This document shows positions 20,276 through 32,308 of a stretch of 64,000 nt of DNA, piece after piece. Each line of letters opens with the position of its first letter. The stretch's first letter is position 1. The notes below the pieces were generated by a model that ran no database searches, was not told the origin of the DNA, and was given only the letters and a program-made list of their open reading frames with translations. Source of the DNA: Ilex aquifolium (taxonomy: Eukaryota > Streptophyta > Magnoliopsida > Aquifoliales > Aquifoliaceae). Position numbers and translations under genes: made by a program. The stretch lies in the NCBI GenBank assembly GCA_951799425.1, contig OX637409.1, positions 14,888,960 to 14,952,959 of the forward strand, written 5' to 3'.

Positions 20276-20935
20276 GTTGTTTTCGTATATAATTTAAACA
20301 GGAGTTAGTGTGAGGACCACTTCAGTTCAATATGCAAAAGTTTCAGGACTAAAGTACTATAAGTGGTAAACCCTCGGCGAAGCTAAGTTAGGCCTAGGCT
20401 ATTCTTGAATTTTTTTTGCCCCAAAAATTACCTACATATGATTTCAGAATTTTTTTTTGTATATTTTAATCTGCCCACCTTATATTATTTTGTTGTCATA
20501 TTATTTTGGTTAGATATATAAATGACTATGAGTTTTTGGACATGCTTTAAACACATTACGGGCACATCTAGATAAATTTTAGACATATATTGATGTTAAT
20601 TTATAATTTTTAGCAAAAAATATGAAGGTATTTTGATTTTTTATAAAATTAGTATTATTATGTAATAAAATACAGGATTATATTATAGTCCATAAAATAA
20701 TCACGAGTCACAACTTGCAGTTACAAAATTATTTGGATTTAAAAAAAAAAGTCAAATAAAATATGTTTAATTGACACGATTATTCTCGTTGGACCAAAAC
20801 AAGCAACCAATAGAGAAGAGAAAAAAAGTGATTTGTGAGTGTGTAACTTCTTATTATTGTGTGAGCCTCTAGCAATTATATTGTCCTCTAGGGAGATGTG
20901 ACTTGCCCTAATTGGAGGTCCGGATAATCGACAAC
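20276..20935. other. Spacer without recognised features
   Basis: AT-rich. It runs from the truncated copia end to the next copia LTR. No coding region or element ends seen. Confidence 0.5.
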
Positions 20936-21478
20936 TGTTGGAAATAATGGTATATTTATTTTAAAAAAAATTGTTAAGTAATGAATGAGAAATTATTAAA
21001 GTCTTTGTGACTTTTGGGAGCAATTGAAAATGTTGTTAAAGTCTTTGTTACTTTTGGGTGCAATTAAAAAGGTGTCAAGTGAATATGACATGAAAGGCTA
21101 CTAATTCAAAATTGGTGACTTTTGATTAAAGACACCAATCCAAATATTTACATCTTTTCATAAAGTCACCATTAACAACTTTTGGTTAAAAGACACCATT
21201 ACAAATAATCACAACTTTTCATAAAGTCATCATTGATATCTCTTGGACTAAAAGGCACCGTTTCAAATGGTTGTACCTTTTTCATAAAGTCACCATTGAT
21301 ACCCTTTTGATTAAAAGGTATCATTACATATGGTTACACACTTTATGAAAAGCCACTAGGGAGTCTATAAATAGGTGATTCCTTGCACTCCCAAAACATA
21401 CCATTGAACAATTCTAGAATTGTTCTCTCATTCTAGTTCTCTCAATTATCCAAAATACTGAATTAAGTATTCGGTCTT

Positions 21479-21536
<58 letters not shown>

Positions 21537-21848
21537 GCATATTGCTGCATTATTATTTCAAGTTTGGTTCAAGTATAAACATAGAATTGTGTTTGTTGGA
21601 GTCTTGGAGATTGAAGTGTTGCATCTTCAAGAACGAAATCCGTTCTATCTTGGGAGACAGTTGCTTATCAACCTTAAGCACCGAGAGGGAGCAAATCTGT
21701 CTTAAGAAAACTGTGATTACACAGGGCTCGGATTATTGTTTTTTATTATTGGATTTTTGGTTTTATGGATTTTACTATTCGTGCTGTTATGCGTCAATGT
21801 AAGTGCACTGGTTATGATTTCTATACATTATGTTTAGATTAGTGAATA
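20936..21848 (+). repeat. Copia 5' LTR, left piece
   Basis: Starts TGTTGGAAATAATGG and matches the 3' LTR at 46072-46925. It has repeated AAAGTCACCATTGATA-like segments, a TATA box TATAAATA at 21366-21373, and a CT run at 21482-21534 that is much shorter in the 3' LTR. It is cut by the minus-strand gypsy element after GAATA; the remaining 53 bp are at 31799-31851. Confidence 0.85.
21482..21534 (+). repeat. (TC)n microsatellite in the copia LTR
   Basis: About 26 TC units. The same position in the 3' LTR (around 46614-46624) has only about five, so the tract expanded after insertion. Confidence 0.95.
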
Positions 21849-24295
21849 TGTGACGCCCCAAGTTCCGGGGGTCCTATATTAACCGTTGATCATCCATCAA
21901 CCAGCGGAATTACCCGTGAATGTCACTCAACCCAACACCACGGCGATAGCATCCGCTTAGCTGGGATCATAACTCACAAATGTAAATTGGATTCAATTAT
22001 TCATTGGGTTCAACCAAGATCCAACATACCAGGATTTATACTCCATTATAGTCCATTTACATCATTGGAGGGAAGGAAAGCATAGACCGAAAATAGGGCA
22101 AAATAGTTTAAAAATCTGAAAATTTTTGAGAGTGTACCGGTACTGTGTACCTGTACAATATCGTACCGGTACTGCGTACCGGTACGGTTTGTCTACTGGA
22201 AAGTGCGTACCGGTACACAGTACCGGTACAATATCGTACCGGTACTGCGTACCGATACGGTTTGTCTACTGGGAAATGCGTACCGGTACACAGTACCGGT
22301 ACTTTCTGCCCAGTTTTGTTTTTTTCAACCATTTTTCATTTTCAATCCATTCCAAACCTCCCAAAATCATCCAACACATGTTTGATAATATTTCCCATAT
22401 AAAACATAATTTGTACAAGTTCCATTACAATTAATTCCATATATTTACATATCAAAATGAAATTTTCACAAAAACTTTACAAAATAGCCATACAAGCCAC
22501 AAGTCGGCTTTCTTCAACCTTGGAGCTCGAAACGGGAACCGTCCGCCGGTGTAAACCCCACACCCGAAATGTTTTTTTTCCCACAAAGGGTGAGCCACGC
22601 TCAATAGGGTATCTCCTAAAGAGGCTACTCCCCAACCTATATGCATATGAAATGTTCACATGCCACAAAACCACAATTCATAACATTCTAAGCAAGAAAG
22701 TATATTCAATGTAGGAATTTTGCAATACCATGCTATGTAATGAGGTGAGACTCACTCATGCACATCAACCGAGTCCTTCCCAACTCCTCCACACATGCAA
22801 GTGTCAATGTGTACGAATCCGTCATTTATGTTGCACATCAAATGACATTTTATTCTAGGGTCTTTATAGGGGTGGATGTTCATGGACTCACACCAAGGGT
22901 CACCCAACCCACACAGAATTTACGGACTTCCACCGAGGGTTCCACATACACCCACACACTTCATGGGCCAAGCCAAGGGAGTGCGTATCCCAAGCACCGG
23001 GTCTTGCACCCGAGGGATCTTCTAGCCCTTCTTGCTACCCCAACCCTAACAACATGTAAACCGTGAGACTCGACTAGGTCATCGACCCAGCTCATGCGAG
23101 CCCACTAGTCATCCACCAAACGAGGTGAAGACAACCACCATGCACACACCCACTAAATGCGATGTTCCCGTGCATATGCAATATGATGTCTCATTACAAC
23201 TAAAATACAATGTTCAACATGGCATGAGTGACATATGAACATTTTTAACACATTTCACACATTTCATGGCAAAATCATATCATAAACATATAAGTCCCAT
23301 AGCACAATTTCCAAGCATGTTATCACATAATCATGATATTAACACTTTAAATTCTCAAGGCATTTATACAAACACATAACATGCCCACAATTCCATATAA
23401 CACAAGAATCACATTGGGTATATTTCACATATCCAATTCTAGAAATTTCAACTAGCAATTTCTAATTATCAATCCATGCTAAGATTTATCTTTACCCTCA
23501 TTCATACTCATTTCACCCAAATTAACAACAATAGGCAAATGATATATATATATCAATCTACCCATTTCACCTAAGCATTCTAGGTGTGGAATAAACCTTG
23601 GTAGGAGGGAACCCTACCTCTTGAAGCGTAGAGAACAACGTTGAGAAGCTCCGAGAACCCCAAACGAGGTGGAACCCTCATTTTCCTAAAATCCGGTTTC
23701 TTCGAATCACTCCAAAACTCGACCTCCTTAGTATGGTTTTGTAGCCCTCGACGAGGAGAACAACTTTTGTTCTTGGCCCGAGTGGATTTGAGCTCTCAAT
23801 CTCCGTAGATCGTAGATAGAAGGTGGAGAACTCAAGCCCTTTCCCTCTCTTCTTTATCACGTGTATTGGCTGAACAAATGGGGAGAAAATCTGATTTTGT
23901 CCCCTTTAAATACCCTTTAAATACTTGGCCCACAATGCGCCACACGACCCTTATTTCCCGGGTCCGTTTTAGCCTCGAAACGATTAAATTTCGCTTCGGT
24001 TCAAAATATTTTTATTTTAACTTGCCGTCATTTATTTCCCAAAATTTAAAATTTTATTCAGAATTTCGTTTTTGGGTCTCCCGAGGCTCGACCGCCTCGT
24101 AAAACGCAAAAAATCCGTCTAACTCGGAATTCAATGAAATTTGACAGGGTAACTAGATTTCGCGAGACGAATCCAACAGTGATGTCCGTTTCGTCATCCG
24201 AGCTCTAGAAAAATTCAGGTTTACAACCTGTACCATAGTGGCAATTTATCGTTTTGCCCTTTTTCACAAAAGTTTAAATTTTCTCGGGTTTTACA
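21849..24295 (-). repeat. Element 1 3' LTR (2447 bp)
   Basis: On the plus strand it begins TGTGACGCCCCAAGTTCCGG and ends GGGTTTTACA. It pairs with 29339-31793 throughout. It contains the GTACCGGTAC palindrome block at 22133-22302. Confidence 0.92.
22133..22302. repeat. GTACCGGTAC palindrome-rich tandem repeat in LTR
   Basis: Two units with a 73-bp period (GTTTGTCTACTGG recurs at 22187 and 22260). They are built from many copies of the palindrome GTACCGGTAC and its variants, so the strand can fold on itself repeatedly. Same block at 29625-29792 in the other LTR. Confidence 0.88.
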
Positions 24296-24310
24296 TTCTT
24301 CCCCCCTTAA
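24296..24310 (-). promoter_or_regulatory. Element 1 polypurine tract
   Basis: Minus strand reads AAGGGGGGAAGAA directly before the 3' LTR, where plus-strand DNA synthesis is primed. Element 2 has the same tract. Confidence 0.8.
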
Positions 24311-24389
24311 AAGAATTTCGTCCCCGAAATTCACACACTCATGCACATACAACCACATGCATATGCAACAGTCATATAATACTAAATGA

Positions 24390-25811
24390 CTATAAGAATG
24401 TACCTCCATCCTCAAATAAGAAAGGATAATTGGCACGTATAGTGTCCTCACGCTCTCATGTTGCCTCCTCTACTCCTCGGTGCTGCCACAACACCTTCAC
24501 AAGCCTCACGGTCTTGCCTCGCAAAACCTGGTCCCGGCTATCCGTGACACGCACTGGTCCCTCCTCAAAGGTCTCATCCGTATCAACAACAATCTCGCCC
24601 CAATCCACAACATGCGTCGGATCTGGAGTATACTTCCAGAGCATGGAGACATGGAATACCGCGTGAACGCCCGATAAAGTTGGCGGTAACGCCAATCTGT
24701 AGGCCACAGTGCCAACTCTCTCAAGTACCTCAAAGGGCCCAATATACCTCGGCGACAGCTTTCCTCACTTGCCGAATCTGACCACTCCTCTCTTAGGCAT
24801 CACCTTCAAGAAGACATGATCTCTCACCTCAAACTCCAGAGGTCGCCGCAGTCTATCGGCGTAGCTCTTCTGCCGGCTTTGAGCCGTGAGAAGACGCTTC
24901 CTTATCAGGTCCACCTTCTCCGAGGCGTCTCTTATCAAGTCTGGACCCGTAGAGGGTCTTTCTCCAACCTCAGTCCAACAAACCGGAGAACGACAAGGCC
25001 TCCCATAAAGTGCCTCATAGGCTGCCATCCGTATGCTCGCCTGATAGCTGTTATTATAGGCGAATTCCACTAAGGGTAAATGTTCTTCCCAGCTACCCTT
25101 GAGGTGTAGGACGCATGCCCGTAGCATGTCCTCTAATGTCTGGATGGTCCGTTCTGACTGACCGTCCGTTTGGGGATGAAAGGTTGTGTTCATCCTCAAC
25201 TGAGTCCCCATGGCTCGCTGGAAACTCTCCCAAAAGTGAGCCGTAAACCTGGGATCCCGATCTGATACTATAGATACGGGCACCCCATGCAACCGGACTA
25301 TCTCCCGTATGTACAACCTGCAGAATTCTTCCAGCGTGAAGGTCATCCGCACCGCCAAAAAATGTGTCGACTTCGTAAGCCGGTCCACTATCACCCACAC
25401 TGCATCATGTCCCCGTGATGTCCGTGGCAAGTGGGTCACAAAATCCATCGTGACGTGCTCCCACTTCCATTCGGCCACTTCCAACGACTGGAGCATACCA
25501 GCTGGCCTTTGGTGTTCAGCCTTAATCTGCTGACATGTGAGGCATCTACTGACAAAGTCGCCAATCTGCCTCTTCATCCCGCTCCAATAATACTGGCGAC
25601 GAAGATCATGATACATCTTCGTGCCGCCTGGATGCACTGCAAAATGAGAGCAATGGAACTCCCTGAGGACCTCCTCTCTCAGATCCGCCGACTGGGGAAC
25701 CACCACCCTTCCCCTAAACCGAAGACTACCATATGAGTGAATGGCCCAGCCCTCATCACCAGTACCAGTCTGCACTCGGTCCCTTATGGACGATAACTCT
25801 GAGTCCTGTCT
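24390..25811 (-). pseudogene. Element 1 integrase with chromodomain-like C-terminus
   Basis: N-terminal zinc finger with HPGGTKMYHDL and CLTCQQIKAEHQRP. Catalytic core with D in VTMDFVTHLPR, D in SIVSDRDPRFTAHF and E in [19 protein letters not shown]. Then the [23 protein letters not shown] domain and VFHVSML, followed by the chromodomain-like [14 protein letters not shown]. In-frame stops lie at 25812-25814 (boundary with RNase H), 24765-24767 (TGA where element 2 has CGA) and 24456-24458 (TGA where element 2 has TGG). The natural stop is at 24390-24392. The chromodomain would direct integration to heterochromatin. Confidence 0.88.
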
Positions 25812-25814
25812 TTA

Positions 25815-27856
25815 GGACTCGATCACTCTGCTCAATAGGGAAGGTGTAGCCACCAGACATCCCAAAGTGCCCTGAACCTGGCCTATGTAGCGTAACCCGA
25901 ACTGTCCTACAGTCTCGAGCATCTGCCATTCCCAGGAAGCCACATTAGCCAAGACTCCCCGTGACTTCCGGCTGAGTGCATCAGCCACCACATTTGCCTT
26001 ATCAGGGTGGTAATGCAAAGTGAAGTCATAATCCTCCAAATACTTCATCCACCTGCGTTGCCTCATGTTGAGGTCCCGCTGTGTAAAGATGTATTTTAGA
26101 CTTTTGTAGTCCGAAAACATCTCAAATTGTTCATCGTATAGATAGTGGCGCCAAGCCTTCAAGGCAAAGACAATGGCCGCCAACTCCATATCATGCGTGG
26201 GGTAATTCTGCTCGTGATTCTTCAACTGTCGAGAACCATAAGCCACCACTCTCCCGGACTGCATTAAGACACAACCGAGTCCGTCCTTGGAGGCATCGCA
26301 GTACACCGTGTAATTTTGTCCCCTCTTCGGAACAATCAAGATAGGAGCTGAAGTAAGCCTCCTCTTTAGTTCCTGGAATGCCTTCTCACACGAATCATTC
26401 CACTCGAACTTGACCTCCTTCCGGGTCAATCTAGTCATAGGTGCGGCTAGTCAGGAGAAGTCCTCGATGAACCTCCGGTAATACCCTGCCAATCCCAAGA
26501 AACTACATATCTCGAAGACTGACTTTGGTCTCTCCCAACTCATAACTGCCTCAACTTTCTTCGGGTCAACTGACACCCCCGAAGCTGACACCACGTGTCC
26601 CAAAAATTTCACCTCCGTGAGCCAAAATTCACACTTGCTAAACTTGGCATACAATTGATGGTCCCTCAAGGCCTGAAGAACAATCCTTAAGTGACCCTCA
26701 TGCTCCTCTTCAGATTTGGAGTAGATCAAGATGTCGTCAACAAACACTACAACAAACTGATCTAAATAGGGTTGGAACATCCTATGTATGAGATCCATGA
26801 ATGTCGTCGAGGCATTCGTCAATCCAAATGGCATCACCGTGAACTCGAAATGCCCGTACCGCGTTCTGAATGCCGTCTTAGGGATATCTGCCTCCCTAAT
26901 CCTCAACTGATGGTAGCCCGTGCGGAGATCTATCTTGGAGTAGACCCGCACTCCCCTCAGCTGATCAAACAGGTCATCAATCCTCGGCAAAGGGTACCTA
27001 TTCGTGATGGTGACCCGGTTCAACTGCCGATAGTCTATACACAACCGAAGAGTCTTATCCTTCTTTTTAGCAAACAATACCGGAGCACCCCAAGGTGAAG
27101 TGCTCGGTCTAATGAAACCTTTGTCCAATAATTCTTGTAATTGGACCTTGAGTTCTTGCAACTCGGCTGGCGCCATCCTATGTGGAGTCATATAAATTGG
27201 AGAAGTACCCAGATGCAACTCGATGCTAAAGTCCACATCCCTATGGGGAGGTAATCCCGGTAGTTCGTTCAGAAAAATGTCCTCATACTCACATACTACT
27301 CGAGGTAGACCCAATTCTTGTCTCGCCTCGTCCTCCAGGGTAAGGCTCGCAAGCTAACCCATCAACTGCCCATGCCATCGAGAGTCATACACGGCTTGGG
27401 GCAAAGCATCATGTTTTTCCCCCTGAAACTTGAAACAAACGCCGTCCGGCGTATAGGCAGTGACCCTCTTTCTATCACAATCAATGACCCGATGTGCCGC
27501 CAACCAGTCCACCCGAGGATGACATCGAACTCCGACATGTCCATAACCCTAAGGTCCACGGTGAGTAGAATCCCCGAGATCTCTAACTCACAACCCCAAC
27601 ATATCTGATTCACACACACCCTAGCTCCTAGGGGTGAATTCACATACAACGGCTCTTCCGAGGTATCAACCTCTAAGCCCAAATCCCTCACACATGATGC
27701 ATAAATGAATGAATGCGATGCACCAGAGTCAAATAACACTCTAGCCCATAAGCGAGAAAGTAGAAATGTACCCTGAATGACCGACTGGTCTACTGGCTCA
27801 GCCTGAGGTGTAATGGCGTAGACACGCCCTTGGGTCCCCGAAGTCCCGGCCTGCAT
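25815..27856 (-). pseudogene. Element 1 protease, reverse transcriptase and RNase H
   Basis: Protease active site LFDSGASHSF lies near 27740. A one-base deletion around 27495 shifts the frame (VILG then WTGW). RT follows with [40 protein letters not shown] and the catalytic FVDD. RNase H has [15 protein letters not shown] and ADALSRK. In-frame stops: TAG 27354-27356 (TGG in element 2) and TGA 26451-26453. Sits between gag and integrase in the normal gypsy order. Confidence 0.88.
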
Positions 27857-27859
27857 GCC

Positions 27860-28981
27860 CTATCCCCGGCCTCGACCCATGCTTTGGCCCATCTGGCCTG
27901 ACTGCAGAGTTCCCGCTCGGAAAGTGGTAGGGGCCTGAGTAGCACATTGGAACTGATATTGGTTTCCCTGGCCCATGGTGGGGTAGGGAGGAACAAAATG
28001 TGTCTGCGGCTGTCCCACTGATGACTGGGACTGAGATGTTCCATAGTTCTGGGATCCTTGCCTCTGGGGACAATCCCGCCTCATATGCCCTGGTTGGTGG
28101 CAATGGAAACATGTCTTCTGGCCTGCCTAGTAGGTAGTCCTGAAGTTTCTCCCGCCTTAGGAAAGTTGACCTTGGCCTTGGCCTTGATAGCCGCGGCCCT
28201 GTCCTTGTTGTCCTTGTGGAGCAGAAGTCCTCTGCTTCTTCCCCGAGCTAGAAGAAGAGGATTGGCCCTCCTTCTTCTTATCCTTAGCACCCGCCTCACG
28301 GATGCTTCGTGCATCGTCAACCTCCCTCTCAATGGCCATAGCTGTCTCGACCATAGAGTCCAAGTCTTGCAGGCGGAGGCCCACAATCTTTCCCCGGATG
28401 GATAGTTTCAACCCATCCTCAAACCTTCTTACCTTGGCCATATCCGTGGTCACGTAATCATCAGCACATCGGGCTAATTCTGTGAACTTAGCCACATATT
28501 CCATTACAATCATTGACCCTTGCTTCAATTCTAGGAATTCTCGGGCCTTTGCATGTCGAACGGCCGTTGGGAAATATTTACCCATGAAGAGTTCCTTAAA
28601 CTCTCTCCATGTCATGACCTCTAAGTTCTTCGAGGCCGTCACCCAATCCCACCACAATTGGGCTTCTCCCTCTAACTGGAACGCAGCTAGTCGTATCTTA
28701 GTAGCGTCTGAGGTGACTTCCATTGCCCCTAAGATCTTATTAACTTGCCGGAACCAATGGTCTGCCACCATCGGATCCGCCCCTCCCACGAAGACTGGAG
28801 GTTTATGTGCTTTAAACTGTTGGAGGTTACTCGTGCCTCTATGTCCGACAGTTGCACTAGCTTGTGCAACAGTAGCCGCCATCATGCCCATGGTTTCCGT
28901 AAACGCTTGTTGGTCGAAGACCGGTGGTGGTTGATTATTGTTCCGCCCACCGCCTCGACGTCCTCTTCTTCCACTTGCCAT
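27860..28981 (-). pseudogene. Element 1 gag with zinc knuckle
   Basis: Starts MASGRRGRRGGGRNN at 28981. Retrotransposon gag core includes FKAHKPPVFVGGADPMVADH and WWDWVTASKNLEVMTWREFK. A Ser/Lys- and Gln/Gly-rich stretch follows, then a CCHC knuckle near 28075-28118 (CFHCHQPGHMRRDC pattern). Stops: TAA 28157-28159, TAG 28127-28129 and TAG 27860-27862; at each, element 2 has a glutamine codon at or next to the matching position. Confidence 0.87.
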
Positions 28982-29319
28982 CTACACACACGTCAAGTGG
29001 CAATGGCACAACAACTTAGTATCCCGAGATAGGGACCAAAGTTAAAACGTTCAAATTTTTCTCATTGTCTCACTAGTAGAGCGTATGCCTCCAATAGTGG
29101 ACATCTACACCTTGAACTATCATGTTTATTCACTTTCCCACTCCCAAGGTTAAGTTCTCTAACCCTAGTGTGTCCATTTTGCATACATATTGTACCATGC
29201 ATATAATTTACACAACACATACCACATAACATGTAGCAATTTAATCACATAATGTGTAATGCACAATGAATGCAATGGTCTAGACCCGTGCCCCATCAAG
29301 CCCTAGGTAAATCGCATAC

Positions 29320-29338
29320 CTATGCTCTGATACCAAGC
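29320..29338 (-). promoter_or_regulatory. Element 1 primer binding site
   Basis: Minus strand directly after the 5' LTR reads GCTTGGTATCAGAGC. TGGTATCAGAGC complements the 3' end of plant initiator methionine tRNA. Confidence 0.88.
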
Positions 29339-31793
29339 TGTGACGCCCCAAGTTCCGGGGGTCCTATATTAACCGTTGATCATCCATCAACCAGCGGAAT
29401 TACCCGTGAATGTCACTCAACCCAACACCACGGCGATAGCATCCCCTTAGCTGGGATCATAACTCACAAATGTAAATTGGATTCAATTATTCATTGGGTT
29501 CAACCAAGATCCAACATACCAGGATTTATACTCCATTATAGTCCATTTACATCATTGGAGGGAAGGAAAACATAGACCAAAAATAGGGCAAAACAGTTTA
29601 AAAATCTGAAATTTTTTGAGTGTGTACCGGTACTGTGTACCGGTACAATATCGTACCGGTACTGCGTACCGGTACGGTTTGTCTACTGGAAAGCGCGTAC
29701 CGGTACACAGTACCGGTACAATATCGTACCGGTACTGCGTACCGATACGGTTTGTCTACTGGAAAGTGCGTACCGGTACACAGTACCGGTACTTTCTGCC
29801 CAGTTTTGTCTTTTTCAACCATTTTTCATTTTCAATCCATTCCAAACCTCCCAAAATCATCCAACACATGTTTGATAAGATTTCCCATATAAAACATAAT
29901 TTGTACAAGTTCCATTACAATTAATTCCATATATTTACATATCAAAATGGAATTTTCACAAAAACTTTACAAAATAGCCATACAAGCCACAAGTCGGCTT
30001 TCTTCAACCTTGGGGCTCGAAACGGGAACCGTTCGCCGGTGTAAACCCCGCACATGAAATGTTTTTTTTTCCCAGAAATGGTGAGCCACGTTCAATAGGG
30101 TATCTCCTAAAGAGGCTACTCCCCAACCTATATGCATATGAAATGTTCACATGCCACAAAACCACAATTCATAACATTCCAAGCAAGAAAGTATATTCAA
30201 TGTTGGAATTTTGCAATGTCATGCTATGTAATAAGGTGAGATTCACTCATGCACATCAACCGAGTCCTTCCCGACTCCTCCACACATGCAAGTGTCAATG
30301 TGTACGAATCCGTCATTTATGTTGCACATCAAATGACATTTTATTCTAGGGTCTTTATAGGGGTGGATGTTCATGGACTCACACCAAGGTTCACCCAACC
30401 CACACGGAATTTACGGACTTCCACCGAGGGTTCCACGTACACCCACACACTTCATGGGCCGAGCCAAGGGAGTGCGTATCCCAAGCACCGGGTCTTGCAC
30501 CCGAGGGATCTTCTAGCCCTTCTTGCTACCCCAACCCTAACAACATGTAAACCGTGAGACTCGACTAGGTCATCGACCCAGCTCATGCGAGCCCACTAGT
30601 CATCCACCAAACGAGGTGAAAACAACCACCATGCACACACCCACTAAATGCGATGTTCCCGTGCATATGCAATATGATGTCTCATTACAACTAAAATACA
30701 ATGTTCAACATGGCATGAGTGACATATGAACATTTTTAACACATTTCACACATTTCATGGCAAAATCATATCATAAGCATATAATTCTCATAGCACAATT
30801 TCCAAGCATGTTATCACATAATCATGCTATTAACACTTTAAATTCTCAAGGCATTTATACAAACACATAACATGCCCACAATTCCATATAACACAAGAAT
30901 CACATTGGGTATATTTCACATATCCAATTCTAGAAATTTCAACTAGCAATTTCTAATTATCAATCCATGCTAGGATTTATCTTTACCCTCATTCATACTC
31001 ATTTCACCCAAATTAACAACAATAGGCAAATGATATATATATATATATCAATCTACCCATTTCACCTAAGCATTCTAGGTGTGGAATAAACCTTGGTAGG
31101 AGGGAACCCTACCTCTTGAACCGTAGAGAACAACGTTGAGAAGCTCCGAGATCCCCAAACGGGGTGGAACCCTCACTCTCCCAAAATACCGTTCTTCGAA
31201 TCACTCCAAAACTCGACCTCCTTGGTATGGTTTTGTAGCCCTCGGCGAGGAGAACAACTTTTGTTCTTGGCCCGAGTGGATTTGAACTCTCAATCTCCGT
31301 AGATCGTAGAGAGAAGGTGGAGAACTCAAGCCCTTTCCCTCTCTTCTTTCTCACGTGTATCGGCTGAACAAATGGGGAGAAAATCTGATTTTCTCCCCTT
31401 TAAATACCCTTTAAATACTTGGCCCACAATATGCCACACGGCCCTTATTTCCCGGGTCCGTTTTAGCCCCGAAACGATTAAATTTCGCTCCGGTTCAAGT
31501 TCAAAATATTTTTATTTTAACTTGCCGTCATTTATTTCCCAAAATTTAAAATTTTATTCAGAATTTCGTTTTTGGGTCTCCCGAGGCTCGACCGCCTCGT
31601 AAAACGCAAAAAATCCGTCTAACTCGAAATTCAATGAAATTTGACAGGGTAACTAGATTTCGCGAGACGAATCCAACGGTGATGTCCGTTTCGTCATCCG
31701 AGCTATAGAAAAATTCGGTTTACAACCTGTACCATAGTGGCAATTTACCGTTTTGCCCTTTTTCACAAATTTTAAATTTTCTTGGGTTTTACA
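29339..31793 (-). repeat. Element 1 5' LTR (2455 bp)
   Basis: Pairs with 21849-24295. It starts and ends with TG..CA on either strand, is followed at 31794 by GAATA, and contains the GTACCGGTAC palindrome block at 29625-29792. Confidence 0.92.
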
Positions 31794-31798
31794 GAATA

Positions 31799-31851
31799 AG
31801 TTAGATTTTATACAGTTTCTTATAATATAATTATATACACATTTTTCGACA
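31799..31851 (+). repeat. Copia 5' LTR, right piece
   Basis: AGTTAGATTTTATACAG to TTTTTCGACA matches the end of the 3' LTR (46938-46992). It resumes directly after the second GAATA of element 1. Confidence 0.82.
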
Positions 31852-32029
31852 GCAATCTTAAGACAGGTTTGTGTTTTATAACTAGATTAAGTATTGTTAT
31901 AAGTCTAAAACAGAATTTTGTATTCTATTACTATTTTATTTTCATTAATTACTATACCTATCACAAATCAGAATTGCGTATTTTTTCATACTTTAGTATT
32001 AAATTGTTGCTTCTGTTTGTGTAACAGAA

Positions 32030-32308
32030 ATGGCAACTTCAAATGATTATGTTGTTCGTACAACAGTTGTTCCTACAACCGTGAGTGTGTCTCATGGGGA
32101 GAAGCCCAAGAAGTTCAATGGTTCGAACTTCAAACGTTGGCAATCAAAGATGCTTTTCTATCTCACCACCCTCAATCTTACAAATTTTCTTAAGGAAGAT
32201 GTTCCCTCACTTGATGAGAATGAAACAAATGTGGAAAAGGTGGCTGTCGTGGAAGCTTGGAAGCACTCAGATTTCTTGTGTAGAAATTACATCCTCAATG
32301 GGTTAGAC
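32030..32308 (+). pseudogene. Copia gag, 5' part
   Basis: Starts MATSNDYVVRTT and continues with KKFNGSNFKRWQSKMLFYL, the copia gag opening. The frame is cut after ILNGLD by element 2 and continues at 41834 (NELYNVYSTVKTAKQLWESL). Confidence 0.85.

Larger units (their letters stand above)
21849..31793 (-). mobile_element. Ty3/gypsy chromovirus-type (Tekay/Del-like) element 1
   Basis: A 9945-bp complete element on the minus strand inside the copia 5' LTR, with a perfect 5-bp target duplication GAATA (21844-21848, 31794-31798). LTRs of about 2.45 kb, an initiator-Met-tRNA-type primer binding site, gag, protease-RT-RNase H-integrase order, a C-terminal chromodomain-like region and a G-rich polypurine tract are all present. 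These traits fit the Tekay/Del chromovirus clade. The reading frame is interrupted by at least eight stops and a frameshift. Confidence 0.92.

Noticed and set aside
22108-22434. Open frames with repeated YRYxVPVQYRTGT-like text on both strands
   Set aside because: By-product of the palindromic GTACCGGTAC repeats in the LTR, not a protein.
24430-28934. Plus-strand open frames across element 1
   Set aside because: Shadows of the minus-strand gag-pol genes, which carry clear motifs.
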